Shown piece by piece: positions 1 through 11,889 of a stretch of DNA of 64,000 nucleotides. The notes beneath the pieces were generated by a model. The model did not search any database and was not told the DNA's origin. It saw only the letters and a list, made by a program, of their open reading frames with translations. Location: NCBI GenBank assembly GCA_021234155.1, contig JAJEKV010000030.1, forward strand, positions 4,508,050-4,572,049, read 5' to 3'. The stretch is from Isoetes taiwanensis. Its lineage: Eukaryota; Streptophyta; Lycopodiopsida; Isoetales; Isoetaceae. Numbering within the stretch: the first letter of the stretch is position 1; each line of letters starts with the position of its first letter. The position numbers were made by a program, and so were the translations under genes.

Positions 1-2046
1 CGGCTATAGGCTATATGAACCTGTGACCCATAAAGTTTATGTTAGCAGGGATGTTGAATTTGATGAAAGAATACTCTATAAGGATAGGAAATCTTTGACA
101 GTGCAGGAAGCAGCGGAATGGATACCAATAGACGATCTAGAGAAGGATGCGGAGAAGATCAAGGAGACAGTAGCGGAACCAGATGTAGTAATAAGCGATG
201 ACTCAGATGATGAGCCGGATGGGGTGCATGAGACCATAGAGGTCAACAGTGCACCACATACAGGAGGAGAGGAGGAGGTGCATGAGGCTCTTGGAGCTGA
301 TAGTGTGCGGATGTGCAAGAAGAAGTGCATGAAGGAAGGCAAGAAGACATTGAAAGTAGAACAAGGGGAGATCCACACGCAGCCCGTGAGGAGGTGGAAA
401 CGGCTTAAGGCAGAACTTCCTTTTGATGCAGATGCTTATGGCAGAACAAAGCGAGTTCCAAAACCGAAGATAATATCTTGTGTGGTGGAGCCCAAGACAG
501 TAGAACAAGCTGTGATGGGAGCTGATTCCCTCAAATGGAAGGAGGCTATGGAGAGTGAGTTGAAATCATTTGAAGAAACTGGAACATATGAATTAGTGTC
601 ACGTCCGAGGAGCAAAAATGTGGTTGGCAGTAAGTGGCTCTTCAAAATAAAGAGAAATGCTGATGGATCAGTAGAAAGGTATAAAGCTCGGCTAGTAGCA
701 AAGGGATACACTCAGGAAGAAGGAGTAGACTATACAGATACTTTTTCACCCATAGTCAAGGTGACTAGTCTAAGAACCCTGATAGCATTAGCAGTTCAGA
801 ACGATATGGAGATAGAGCATATGGACGTGAAGACGGCTTTCTTAAATGGAGAACTAGAAGAAGAGATCTATATGGAGCAGCCCAAGGATATGAAGCGGGG
901 AAGAATATGGTGTGCGGGAGACTGAAAAAAAGCGATATAATGGCTTGAGACAAGCATCTAGGCAATGGTATGTTTGCATGAATAAGTTTTGCTTTCAATT
1001 GGGTTTAGAAAGTTGAAAAACGGAAGGCAATCTATACATGTGGAAAGAAGGGGACAAGTGCTTGATTATGGCACTTTATGTTGATGATTGTGTCATAGTC
1101 GGTAATGACAAATCATACCTAGAGAGATGCAAAGTGTTATTGAAGAGACGATTCCGAATAACAGAACTAGGTGAGCTCAAGAAACTGTTGGGTATGGAGG
1201 TCGGAAGGAATAGGGGAAAAGGGGAGCTTGCTTTGACGCAAAGCGGGGAATATCAAAAAGGCTTTGGTCCCGTCTGGAATGGCGGTTGCAATATATCAAA
1301 ACACCCCTTGTACCGTACAAAAATTAGCGATAAGATGTGCCCGAAACTTGGTTGAACAAAGGGGAAATGGAAAAGGTGCCGTATCGTGCATTGATAGGCT
1401 CGCTATTACATATTGCCAACAGCACAAGGCCAGATATCTCTTATGCGATTAACTTGCTCGGTCGTTTTGCAACAATCGGGGCGAGAGCATTGGATAGCGG
1501 CCAAAAGGGTATTGAGATATTTGAAGGGTACTTTGCATGATGGTATTCTTTTCACCAAGAGTGAAGAAAAGGGCTTAACGGGTTATGCGCGATGCGGTAG
1601 GGAGGAGATCCGGATGACCGAAGTCAACTTCGTGTTATGTGTGCAAATTAGGTAATGCCGCTATATCTTGGGGGTGTAAGAAGCGTGAATGTGTAGCCAA
1701 ATCTAGCCTTGAAGCGAATATGTAGCATATCACACAAAGCGCCTCCAAGAATAATTTGGTTACGCAGAATGCTCAAGGAGTTGGGATGTTTGTTGCCGAA
1801 AGTGCTACCAAGCTATCTTGTGATAACAAGAGCCGGTGGCGATGACTAAAAATCCGTTCATCATTCTCGTACCAAACACATTGAAATACACCATCACTTC
1901 ATACGGGATGAAGTCGAAAAAGGGGAGATAGATGTGACTTATATCCCCACAAAATTGCAGCAGGCGGACATGTTCACTAAGGCTCTATCTGAACCTAAGT
2001 TGATAGATGCTAAAACCCAGGTCGGAGTTGTAGAGTGTAAAGGCTA
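1..2046 (+). pseudogene. Ty1/copia pol remnant: integrase tail, reverse transcriptase, RNase H
   Basis: The reading frame is open from the left window edge, so the element begins outside. It opens with the usual end of a copia integrase (RLYEPVTHKVYVSRDVEF). The RVT_2 reverse transcriptase follows at about 530-900, with YKARLVAKGYTQ and TFSPIVK. A stop and frame shifts at about 920-1037 interrupt it, and it resumes with the catalytic YVDD at about 1077-1088. RNase H starts near 1370 (PYRALIGSLLHIANSTRPDI), breaks up after 1540, and its C-terminal end is readable at about 1885-2040 (YIPTKLQQADMFTKAL). In life this polyprotein copies the element RNA into DNA. Several frame shifts and stops make this copy inactive. 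The order of domains and the LTR that follows leave little doubt about family; the exact lineage is not determined. Confidence 0.95.
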
Positions 2047-2056
2047 AGGGGGAGTA
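2044..2056 (+). other. Polypurine tract before the copia 3' LTR
   Basis: The purine run taagggggagta directly follows the end of the pol frame and directly precedes a TGTTG LTR start. This is the expected plus-strand primer position for a copia element on the + strand. Confidence 0.75.
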
Positions 2057-2516
2057 TGTTGCATATATAGCCTTTACACATGTCAGTATGAAGCAACAAA
2101 TGGGAAACCATGCATGCGGGCATGGCATGCGGGATAGTTGCATGCGGGCATGGCAGATAGTATAAGAGGAGACTCACGGAAGCGGAAGCAGGGAGTGAGA
2201 AGCAAGGGAGCGGTGCATCCTGGGTGGAACAATCCAGTGATTGGATTGAGAGGTGAAGTAGCTGAATTGCAGGTGGTTTTTGGTGGAGTCTTGTTTATCA
2301 TTGTAGGGATAGAGCTTGGGCTCTCGGCTGTACATACAGCAGAAGAGTGCGGTTGTGGCAAGCCAGATTTGAATCTAACATTATATACGGCCACGACCCT
2401 TGCATTGGAGCGTGCTCGCTGATCTGTGAACGTTTGATAGGGAAATAAAGTTTTCATGTCGACACCTTAGTGGTATTCTTTTTTATGTGTTTCGTATTTC
2501 GATACGTACTTGTGGC
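2057..2516 (+). mobile_element. 3' LTR of the copia element (right end approximate)
   Basis: It starts with TGTTGCATATATAGCC right after the polypurine tract and holds a polyadenylation-type signal (aaataaag, near 2443). The 5' LTR is outside the window, so the right end cannot be fixed by comparison. I placed it at the CA near 2516; an end anywhere between 2460 and 2550 is possible. Confidence 0.6.
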
Positions 2517-2554
2517 ATATGGGGAGCATCCTGCTATTGGGGTGTGAGGTGTAA

Positions 2555-2735
2555 AATCCCTTGCCCTTGATTTGGCATATTCACACCTTTATGCTGGGAT
2601 CCAATGGTCCTTAATTACAATTCATTGTTGTGCCTCGATCTCATATGATTCTTCAAGTTTGCATTTTACATGTAAGGCTTCAAATGTATGTTCAAATATG
2701 GTGGTGGATGTTTTTTTAGCTAGAGTAGTTTTTGG
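2555..2735 (+). repeat. Dispersed repeat R2, longest copy
   Basis: About 125 bp of this stretch (2608-2735) is repeated at 24301-24427, where it sits as a clean insertion. Its left part (cccttgatttggcatattca and what follows) is repeated at 30793-30858. Both partners are diverged by point changes. No coding frame is conserved. Here it abuts the R1 repeat on its right, after agctagagtag. Confidence 0.75.
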
Positions 2736-2955
2736 GTTGCCCCTAGGAGGGCAAACCCTTGTTTATGTGGGCTTTTGGCATATCCTAGGTATATTCTTGA
2801 ATATCCCTAGGATATGCTGGTGACTGCTCAAAACCTCCTATTTCCTGTAAACTGGCGGTCAGCTGGTAAAGAAATCGAGGTCTCCATTCTTGAAGCCAAC
2901 CGGGTAACTGGCAAGGCAGGGATCGGCGCTTCAATCTGATCGGGCAGGGATCTGA
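2736..2955 (+). repeat. R1 repeat, copy 1, with a 40-bp internal hairpin
   Basis: It begins with tttttgggttgcccctagg. The same start is seen in inverted orientation at 10445 and in direct orientation at 16824, each with a different left flank, so this is a real repeat terminus. Positions 2778-2817 form an inverted repeat (arms gcatatcctaggtatat and its near complement, 6-bp loop). Homology with the 10235-10445 copy runs on through gtaaactggcggt and aaccgggtaactggca to about 2945. It is probably the terminal part of a DNA transposon, but no transposase is seen and the family is not recognised. Confidence 0.7.
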
Positions 2956-4043
2956 TCGAAAGTAAGTTTTCTAAGCATTGTTGCGTCAATATATGCATGG
3001 GCAATTTTACAGGAAAAGAGATCGGAGTTCCTTTCTTTCATTGTGGAAGATATGTGGTCGGCTATAACGCTGAGTATTTTTTGAAGTTTTGCAGTTTTGC
3101 TAAGTATGGAAATGTAAAGGATAATCTCTAGGATGAGCCTGATAGCCCATGCTTGAGTTTGAACTTAGCATGGGGAAAGGCAAAAGAGTCCAGGGGATAT
3201 AAGAATTGTCGAGCCGAGAAGCCACCAAACTGGCGTACTCATCTGAAATGTAGGCGTTAAGGACACGGAAAGATCTCTCGATTTTGACCGTGAATGGCAG
3301 CAATGGGACTAAGGGAATCTGAGAGCTTCAATCAATCTTGAGAAGGAACGGAAACCCGAAGATCATGATACAAGTTTAGCCAGATATCATGCAGTAACAA
3401 AATAGAGGAAACACTACATGGAGGAGCTTCCAACGCACATTGGTTCTTAGAGGTTGGCAACTTTATTCCCCATAGTAGAAAGAATTTTATGCTCTCTTTC
3501 CAGCATCTTTTCTCAATATGGATCCTTCACATTCATCTTGCTCATGTCTCAAATTGGGCTTCTAAGTTTGCAAGTCATTGTTAAAACTCATTCAATGCAT
3601 GTGTTTCACGCAAGATCTTTATAGTTCTATCTTTGCGGCATGATCTTGCCTAGCTTTTGTGCTCTAGTCAGCAGAAGATGGCAATACATGCTAAGAAATT
3701 TAAGGTGTACATATACTTGGCAAATTCATGTGTAGATTCACAGTTTTCTTCCCTTTTAGCCTGGAGAATGCACTCTTATATGTCTGACCTCGATTAATGT
3801 ACATCCATGAGCTCTCTGTTTTACGCAAAAGCGAGAACAAGATGCAAGTGTCAAGTTCTTGCCAAAGGAAATATGGCAATGATGTGATAGAAAATGGAAG
3901 GCATCCAAGCATATGCATTTACCAAAATGGCGACCGTGAGTTAAGAAAACCCTCACTGCAATGGACCCAAGAACAACCACCAGGAGCAGATCCTAAAGGC
4001 CCTCCAGTGAAGTTGTCTGAAAGCTCTCCAGCTTTACCCTTTT
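2956..4043. other. No gene recognised
   Basis: AT-rich sequence with only short, unrelated reading frames on both strands. I see no repeat, RNA gene or domain here. Confidence 0.5.
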
Positions 4044-6112
4044 ATGGGTTTTACAATGATTACTCATATTCCCTCTTCTACTGCAAGATTCACTTGGACA
4101 AATAAACAGAAGGGTAATTCTAGAGTTTGTTGTGCCTTGGATAGGTTTTACATAAGCAACTCTAGCCATGAATTTTGGGATAACAGTTTTGTTTCAAGTG
4201 ATGAGAGAACTTCTGTTTCAGACCATCAACCTCAATTCCTTGAAACTAAACATCTTCTTTCCATTAAGAGATCGGGTAACATTCCTTATAAATTTAATTG
4301 TTCTCAACTCCAAAATGCAAACTTCTGTAGAGAATTTAAGATCTTTTATGCCAATCTTCCCAAAATTAGGGCAACCAACTCTATAAGAGATTTCTATGCT
4401 AAGATCAAATCTTCTAAATCTTGGATTAAACAATGGTCTAGGAATGATTGGGAGTCAAAAAAAGCTGAGAGAAATAATCTGTTGATACAAATGCAATTTG
4501 TTAGAACCAAGCTCCAGGCTGAACCTTTAAATCTTGATCTTCATTTGCAAGAATTCAAGTTAGAACAGTCAATCAAAAGCATTGAAGAATATGAAGCTAA
4601 AGGGGCAGCAATCAGATCAAAGATTAAATTTTCCTCCTCCATGGACAGTAGCAACTCTAAATTCTTCTTTAGAATTGCAAGAAATAGGCTGCTCAAGAGT
4701 CAGCTTACCACAATTAAGAATGACCTTGATATTACCTTGGACTCTCCCAAAGGTATTGCTGATTTCTTCCACTCCAAATATTCTAATATCTTTGCAGCCA
4801 AATCTGATATCCCCTGGACTGACACTCCTGCCTCTGAATGCATTGATTTGCTAAATTCATTGCCTGACAATATTGTTGATCCCTTATCTCCCAATTTTGA
4901 ATTGCCTCCTGAGGAGGAGATTAAGTCCACTCTCTCAAGTCTTGCCAGTGGTAAGAGTCCTGGACCAGACGGATTCCCTCCAGAATTTTATTCTCATTTT
5001 TGGGAGGTCTTAAAATCTGATATTGTCTCAATGGTTCATGGCTTTTGGCTTAATAATCACCTTCATCCTGCTATCTCGGCTGGATTGATCTCTCTTATTC
5101 CAAAGATTAATAATCCTACTCTGTTTAGTGATTGGAGACCTATCTCCCTCACCAACTCATCCTATAAGATCTGTGCAAAAATTATGGCCAATAGGATAAA
5201 AGGGCATTTGCAAAAGTATATCAATTTGCATCAGTCAGCTTTCCTCCCAAATAGGTTTATTCTACACAATTATATTGCAGCTATGGAGGGCATGCACTGG
5301 GCCAGAGTTACAAATCAGAACTGGGTTCTGTTAAAACTAGACTTCTCGAAAGCTTTTGATACTGTTAGGTGGGATTTTTTGACACTCTCTTTGAAAAAAA
5401 ATTGGTATCCCAACTAAAATCATTGATCTCATCATGGGCCTCAACTCTAGATCCCAATCTGCCATCCTAATTAATGGTTCTCCTGGTAATTTCTTAAGTT
5501 TGCATAAAGGTGTGAGACAAGGATGTCCTTTAGCTCCCTATCTTTTCATTATTGTGGCTGAGCAGCTTACCAAAATCATTTTGCACCATCAGAACAGTGG
5601 GAATATTAGAGGCCTTAATATGCCTGGCAATGACAGCCATCTCACTATGTTACAATATGCTGATGATTCTTTTAGCTTTCTTCATAATGATGTCAAAAAC
5701 ATTGAGTTTTTCATCAAGATTTTGAATGGATTTAGTGCTGCTTCTGGTATTTATCTGAACATAGCCAAATGTGTTTTAATTGGGGTTAATGATCGACCTG
5801 ACATCTTAGGCATTAGGTGTATTCCTGTAAATCAAACATCCTCTCTCTTGAGAATGCCTCTGGCCTTAGATATCTCCATTAAAAATATGTGGTCTCCAAT
5901 TGTCTCAAAGATCAGAAAAAAGCTGAGCAATTATGGCAGCTGCCTCTCCATTGCAGGTAGAACTATTATTGCCTCCTCTGTGCTAGCTAGTTCTCATATT
6001 TATTTTTCATCTGCTTTGCTAGCTCCCAAATGCATCTACCAGCAAATTGAAAAGATTGTCCGAAATTTCATTTGGGGCAAAAATCACCTGGTCAATTGGA
6101 AATATGTAACTC
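4044..6112 (+). pseudogene. L1-like LINE (family A), endonuclease end plus reverse transcriptase, 3' end missing
   Basis: The first reading frame (4044-5417) starts inside the endonuclease. SDHQPQ at about 4218 is the last part of that fold. It then runs into the reverse transcriptase: GKSPGPDGFPPEF at about 4950 and KLDFSKAFDTV at about 5335. A second frame (5434-6141) carries GVRQGCPLAPYLF and the catalytic YADDS at about 5655. The break falls at a run of eight A (5394-5401), where seven would keep the frame, so a single-base insertion separates two otherwise good halves. Similarity to the related LINE at 35.6-39.9 kb stops near 6112, before the zf-RVT region. The 5' end is also missing. 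The copy is dead. Confidence 0.92.
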
Positions 6113-6465
6113 AAAGAAAATTGAAGAAATCCTTTTTATGAGTGGCTTTGCAATATCTTGTCTGATTAATGGAACTGGTAGCTGGGAAAGGAGTAACTCT
6201 CTGTAAGCTAAAAGGTAAATCAGGAGCACAAAGATAGATATCCATACCTTGATTCTAACCGACATATTAATACTAAAGACTGGAATGTCCAACTCAGATA
6301 GCTCTTCTATTTCGATCCAATTAACAACCTTAATAGCCAACAGATTAAGAAAATATACCTAAGTCTCAGGTAAGAAACTATAGATAGCTTGCATAAAACA
6401 ACTTGCATACCTCAATCACTGCATCTAAACCTATTGATCCAGCAATGTTCACCAATGAAGTGATC
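6113..6465 (-). other. Possible coding exons of an unrecognised minus-strand gene
   Basis: Two stretches read like exons on the minus strand. At 6412-6465 an ag acceptor and a gtatgc donor bracket the frame ITSLVNIAGSIGLDAVIE. At 6113-6200 an acceptor (cttttagcttacag) is followed by LLLSQLPVPLIRQDIAKPL, which stays open until it meets the end of the LINE at 6112. I do not recognise the protein. Codon choice and hydrophobic pattern look protein-like, but no other exon was found with certainty to the right, so this could be a gene fragment or chance. Confidence 0.3.
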
Positions 6466-6552
6466 CCTGAGCAGATATTTTTATTCTTGTCATAGAATCA
6501 AACCTTACAATAAAAAAGTCCAGTGTGCATAAATACCTTTCCAGAACCTAGT

Positions 6553-6757
6553 GCAGAACTGATAAAGAGCAAGAATTATTGCTTATTCATCAGATTAAAC
6601 AAAGAAAAGAATCAACAGCAAAAACCATCAGAGAAACTCATGATAAGGTTAGAAGTGCAAGTACTTAGTCCAGAACTGATAAAGGGCAAAAATTATTGTT
6701 TGTTCATCAGAGAATCAATGGCGAAAAAACCATCAAAGAAACCCAACTTGCATGAAC
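6553..6757 (+). repeat. Short direct duplication (unit about 85 bp)
   Basis: The segment starting cagaactgataaagagcaag (about 6553) recurs as cagaactgataaagggcaaa (about 6669) with roughly 10-15 percent difference. Both copies include the stretch ending in accatcagagaaac. There is no conserved reading frame. Confidence 0.6.
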
Positions 6758-7033
6758 ATAAACACAAAGAATGATAGAAAAGTTGAATTGACATGTGTAA
6801 TTACCCCAAGAAGCATATAGTTTGTTCCCCAAGAAGCATATAGCCTGCATCGATCTATTAATGATTCCTTGGCCTCATGGATGTAGGGCATCCCCAGCAA
6901 GTGTTCCTCCGTCAATAGCCAACTTCGGGAAAAACGGAAGATCCCATCTATCCTTTAATGCACGTATACTTGACGTATATACCGGGGAGTCGTCTATGAC
7001 CAATCTTCAAGTAATATCTTTGCCGCAAAAATA

Positions 7034-7179
<146 letters not shown>

Positions 7180-10100
7180 GGTTCAACCATCAGACCTGCA
7201 AATGTACATGTTAAAATGTTTTAGCTTTTTGTTTTCCATGCCCTATAGAATTGTAAACAGGCACATATTTCAAAAAAAAAAAAATTGTTCCATGCATATT
7301 TCAGTATAACAGCATATAAAAAGCATGAAAACCAATAAGTGCCAATAGACATGAACAAGCATATTGTTAACTGAAGGAGGTATATATATTGCTATATGTA
7401 TCTTGCAATGTGCTTATGCTTACATGCTTCCGCAGCTAGGCCCGACCAGGGGTTTAGTCATAGCGACTCAATGTCACGAAGATGGCGAGAATCCGACCTG
7501 AAGCGGTATTTGGGGTCATGAAGTGTTTCCTCCGGGTGGTGCTTGTAAGTTACACGAACTAAATGAAGATGTGTTGTGGTCTTTCTAAAAGGTGGACGAA
7601 CCAAACAATGATTTGATAGTGAAGAACAAGTTATGGTGGGACTAAGATCATGTGTACAAAAAGTTGCTACAGCTTACTTGATTATGGCTTTTGCAATTTA
7701 TGCCATTAGCCAAAATACATGTTGCCCATGCTAAAAATATCCGAGTTGGTCATAAAAGAAACAAAACATTATTATCTCAACATGGGCAAGGTGGTTTGCT
7801 ATTTGATGTGTTCTGGGTTATAACTTCCCAGAAATGATGACACAACAAGAAGATGAGCATTTCTTTATATGCTTAAGGCCCCGCTGCCGAAGGGGATATT
7901 ATAATAAACCTACTGTATTTTTTGGCTAGGAAGACCAGGATCAAATTCCTCAATCTTCTATCACGAGGCTCTTGATGAATGGCACTGTTGTCTGTTGTCA
8001 TAGACCTCCAAATGTCCAATATGGAGATAATGCAACAACTTGACCTATAAATATAAGAGTACGTCACATTGCAAAAATTGACTGTAAAAACCTTCAAACG
8101 GACCTGTCTTTCCAGAAATTTAACAGCACATCCATTAGGAAATGAAGGTCTAAGCTAAGAACAACTTGGCTATTTGCTAGCCAAACAAAGCCACGTTTTT
8201 TCTTGGGAACAGCCCATGTTGGAAATGTTGAATTTAGTCATAAATGTCTATAAACACCCGACACAAATCTTGGCCTAGAAATGGAACTGTCATAGACAGC
8301 ACACTTACAGCCCAGATCATCCAATTTGTTAAGAATCAAGTTGATAATAACTATTCCAGCTCAGTGCAGCTTACCGAACTTCTAGATTTTTGCTCCTTTA
8401 ATTCCATGGCCACTCAGTTTTACCATAACAGGTCAATATTCTTTGTGCAGTCTAGCTTCATTGTGAAATTTATGTTCATATTTTCCCTTTACGTGACTAG
8501 TGTAAAAACTTGGACTAGTGTAAAAACTTGCTTTTCCAATCAATAGATACTTTTACTGCAAATAATGATATTTTCTAAAAGATTAATTGTCTCTTTGAGC
8601 CTGTAATTTCGCAAAAATTTCAGACTCTATTGGGTAGCTATGATTAAACACATTATTAACATCTTATCAGCTACATGAATCAGCAGCATGTGTCATTTTC
8701 AGACAGTCTAATACTCATGCCCTGCTTGTGCAATGGCAAACTACACAAGCTGCCATATCATCAGCATATTTTACTTGAAAGAGTCAATACTGACATCCCT
8801 AAAGTCTGACAAGTCTAAAATATAGATGCAACTAATGGATTTTTGCAAAAATGTAGCATTATGCTGACAGTAAGCTACATATCAAGAAACAAACGTGAGT
8901 TGCTTACCAAGACATGTGATAACGCTGAGCTACTCTATGAACTGAAACGCTAAAATTAAATTCGGAAATACTTGAAACTAAAAAATGTGTCTTGCTTATT
9001 TATTTTGTGCAGCATTACATCTATCGCCACATCTCATCCATGCTGCCCTTGTTTTTGCCACATGCATCCATCTGCCAACTGTTCGCCATGCTGACCTACA
9101 AAATAAAAATTTGACTCGCATAGACACTGTATTGTTTTCCAAATGAACAAAATACATAGCAAATCAATGAATTCACCTATGCGGATAAATAAAAGAAAGA
9201 AGAAACATTGAGATCAAATGCAAAAGAATAAAGAACAAAAAACTCACCTTTTTTGCTTTGCAACCATCATTCTAAGCTACCATGCTGAATATCCTTAGTA
9301 TCATGCAAGATTGGCATTCTATACTGCTCCTGCTGCGAAAAGAATAGTTAATCGCATCAACATCTTATTTCTTTCATGCATCCTTTCTAAAATGGTTGGG
9401 TTGTTCACATGTTACCTTTGAAGGGCATATGCATCTAGAAGAACTGCTCTGCGTAAAGATTCTAGCTTCTACAACTACATGTGTCATCTCTCGTAGAACA
9501 TGCCTTTGAGTTCATTGCCTCTGCAACATGCACTAGAAAACTTCAGAAATGGAAATAAAAAAAATCAACTTCTCTATGGCAAAAGCTAACCTGCCAGATG
9601 CTTATAGATTTCTCATTTGTGAAGAAGGGACATAATAATCTGCTCATCCGTATTAATTCGGCATGGCACACTACATCAGGGCTTCGTATGGAGAGCAGCA
9701 TACTCTGCTAGGAACATTCGTGGCTTCTTGTTTTCTTTTGTGGGCAAAAGATGAATTCATACAAAGCACCAACTATAACTACTCCACAGGATTCAGAAGT
9801 CATTGCCTAGAAAATCAGAAAAGATAAGAATAGAAATCACTGCGAGATTTTAGGCACCTCCACAACCAGACAGGTCTTCCCCTGCATGTTCTGTTTCACA
9901 ACTCTATCCAACATTGCAAATTCCTTGTGCAAAGATGCAGCTTGCAATGCTTGGATTCTCACTGACCTGGTGGGATTGTAGCAAGCTGGGACTGTAGAGC
10001 GGTCCTTTTTCTCTGCAGAATTGAACCCTGGTCCCCCCTTATTCGATTACGTTGGCTTTGGCATTGGCCATGGCGAGCCATGGCAGAAACCACAGGTGTG

Positions 10101-10234
10101 AAGGCGGCCATATACTCAAGATAAGCGAACCTGATTTTTTCAGGACGACATTTGGAGACTCGACGTGAAGAACTCTGGCCTCTACTAGAATACCAGAATG
10201 GCAACTTAGCATAAGAGAAAAACTAAAAACTGCA
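7180..10234. other. Long stretch without a recognisable gene
   Basis: AT-rich DNA with scattered short frames. A possible minus-strand exon near 7960-8040 (after the acceptor tatttatag) did not hold up in any one frame. I see no transposon signature between the (CTAT)n tract and the inverted R1 copy. Confidence 0.45.
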
Positions 10235-10445
10235 TAAGAGAACAAGAGCATCAGATTGGAGCTTCTGCCAGTTACCCGGTTGGAACGTCTGCAATCCAGA
10301 ACCCACGAGACCGCCAGTTTACAGGCAAAAATCAGTTTTTAGCAGTCACCAGCATATCCTAGGTATATTCCAGCATATACCTAGGATATGCCACAAACCC
10401 ACATAAACGAGGGTTTGCCCCCCTAGGGGCAACCCAAAAATTCAA
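10235..10445 (-). repeat. R1 repeat, copy 2, inverted, with the best hairpin
   Basis: Reverse complement of the 2736-2955 copy, ending on the + strand in ggggcaacccaaaaa. Positions 10352-10391 form a perfect hairpin with 17-bp arms (gcatatcctaggtatat and its exact complement) and a 6-bp loop. The two copies are therefore about 7.7 kb apart in inverted orientation. The sequences just outside the two termini do not match each other, so no target duplication supports a single element spanning them. Confidence 0.7.
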
Positions 10446-11283
10446 TCTCCTTTATTGCTTTATGGAATGTTTGGAAACACAGAAATAGATGCCTGCATGG
10501 TGGTCATAATCCTTCTCCCATTTGGATCAGATGGCAAGTTATTTTTGACATTGAGCTCACTGCTACTGCACATAAATACAGAAATTCTGGACTTCAAATA
10601 GATAACAGTTGGTCTTCAGTTGGGAATTTTACTAGTTTCTATGGTTCTTTTAAACTTTTTTGTAATCAATCATTATCTAACATTGAATCTGTTGATGCTA
10701 GATTATCTGAGGAGTTGCAAGCACAAGTTTAATGTTGACCTAGATGATATTGAAGTTCAAAAATACCAGCCAAGGAAATTATCTGTCCATAGAATTTGGG
10801 ATTATAATATGTGGTCAGGATCAGTGAGGGGAAGATTAATTCAGTCTATTCAGCAAGTACAGCAGAAAGAAATCACATGGGGCAGGGAATTCTCCAAAGA
10901 AACATATCTCATGATTGTCCTCTTTAGGTTTCTGGAAAGCAACAGTGCAAACATGACTAACCAGCAGTTTTAGTTTTACAGGGAGTGCTACTATTACCAT
11001 AGGGCCAGGGCAGATTGCTATGGTACCATGATCCACCTTATGTCCACTTGTAACTCAGACAGGCTTGTTGAGTTAGTCAATTGGGGAAGCAATGAAAGAT
11101 TTATCCTTCAGCCTCATTTTCGTGATCACTTCCATTTCCTCGATACTTATGACTTCTAATTTCCGTTTGCTCATTTCATTTTGTCTTAGCTTTGTCCAAG
11201 TTTTTGGCCTTACAGTGACTGCAGAAAGCATCAGGATCTTCTCTACTATAAATCAATTAATGGTATTTCAAATTCAAAGATAG
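10441..11283 (+). pseudogene. LINE family A/B, separate 3'-end fragment
   Basis: From 10441 the + strand reads as the C-terminal part of the same LINE family found complete on the minus strand at 35.6-39.9 kb. LWNVWKHRNRCLHGG at about 10455 matches LWNIWKHRNRCLYGN there, and FYRECYYYHRARADCYG at about 10975 matches its last block. The frame is broken by stops. The end, near taaatcaattaatgg (about 11255), resembles the 3' UTR of the other copy. The roughly 1 kb that should connect it to the 4044-6112 fragment is absent, so it is probably an independent 5'-truncated copy. Confidence 0.8.
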
Positions 11284-11889
11284 ATGCTGGCTTATGGTAT
11301 GGTTATGTGCCCATGCATCAGAGTGCACAGCAGCTCCATCATCAGATACAGGTACATGCATAAACAAGTTATTGCGAAGGTTCATGTTACAACATCCACT
11401 TCAAAAGACAGAATTAAAAAATCTATTTATTCCAGCTTGGATGGGGAGATGCACTAGGGTGCGAAGGTGCGTCACAACCCTGAGCATGAGCATACAAACC
11501 AGAAAGAGAGGGTGCAAACTTGGCTTTCGGCAATCGTTCATAAATGTATCCAATCTATCAAAGGAATCAATTGGTTAAAACAGGGATGCATGTCTAAAAG
11601 GGCCTTCTTAACATTTCCTTGCATAACATACCTTAAATTTCCTCACATAAGTAACGCATTTAGGTGCAACTATGATTGTAATAGTTCCTATATGACAGCT
11701 CACTGATGCCCCATCGAGCAAAAGATTTGTTTGTGGGTAATATGGCAATATGTCCTGTCAACAAGAGAATATAGGCTTGGAGGATAAACCTTGACAACCA
11801 TTTTGTTAGTTAGCTTTAACTATCTCCCAGGTTTTATATGTGTAGAAGCAATTTATATTGTTTACACCTTAATCTTTATTTATTTACAG

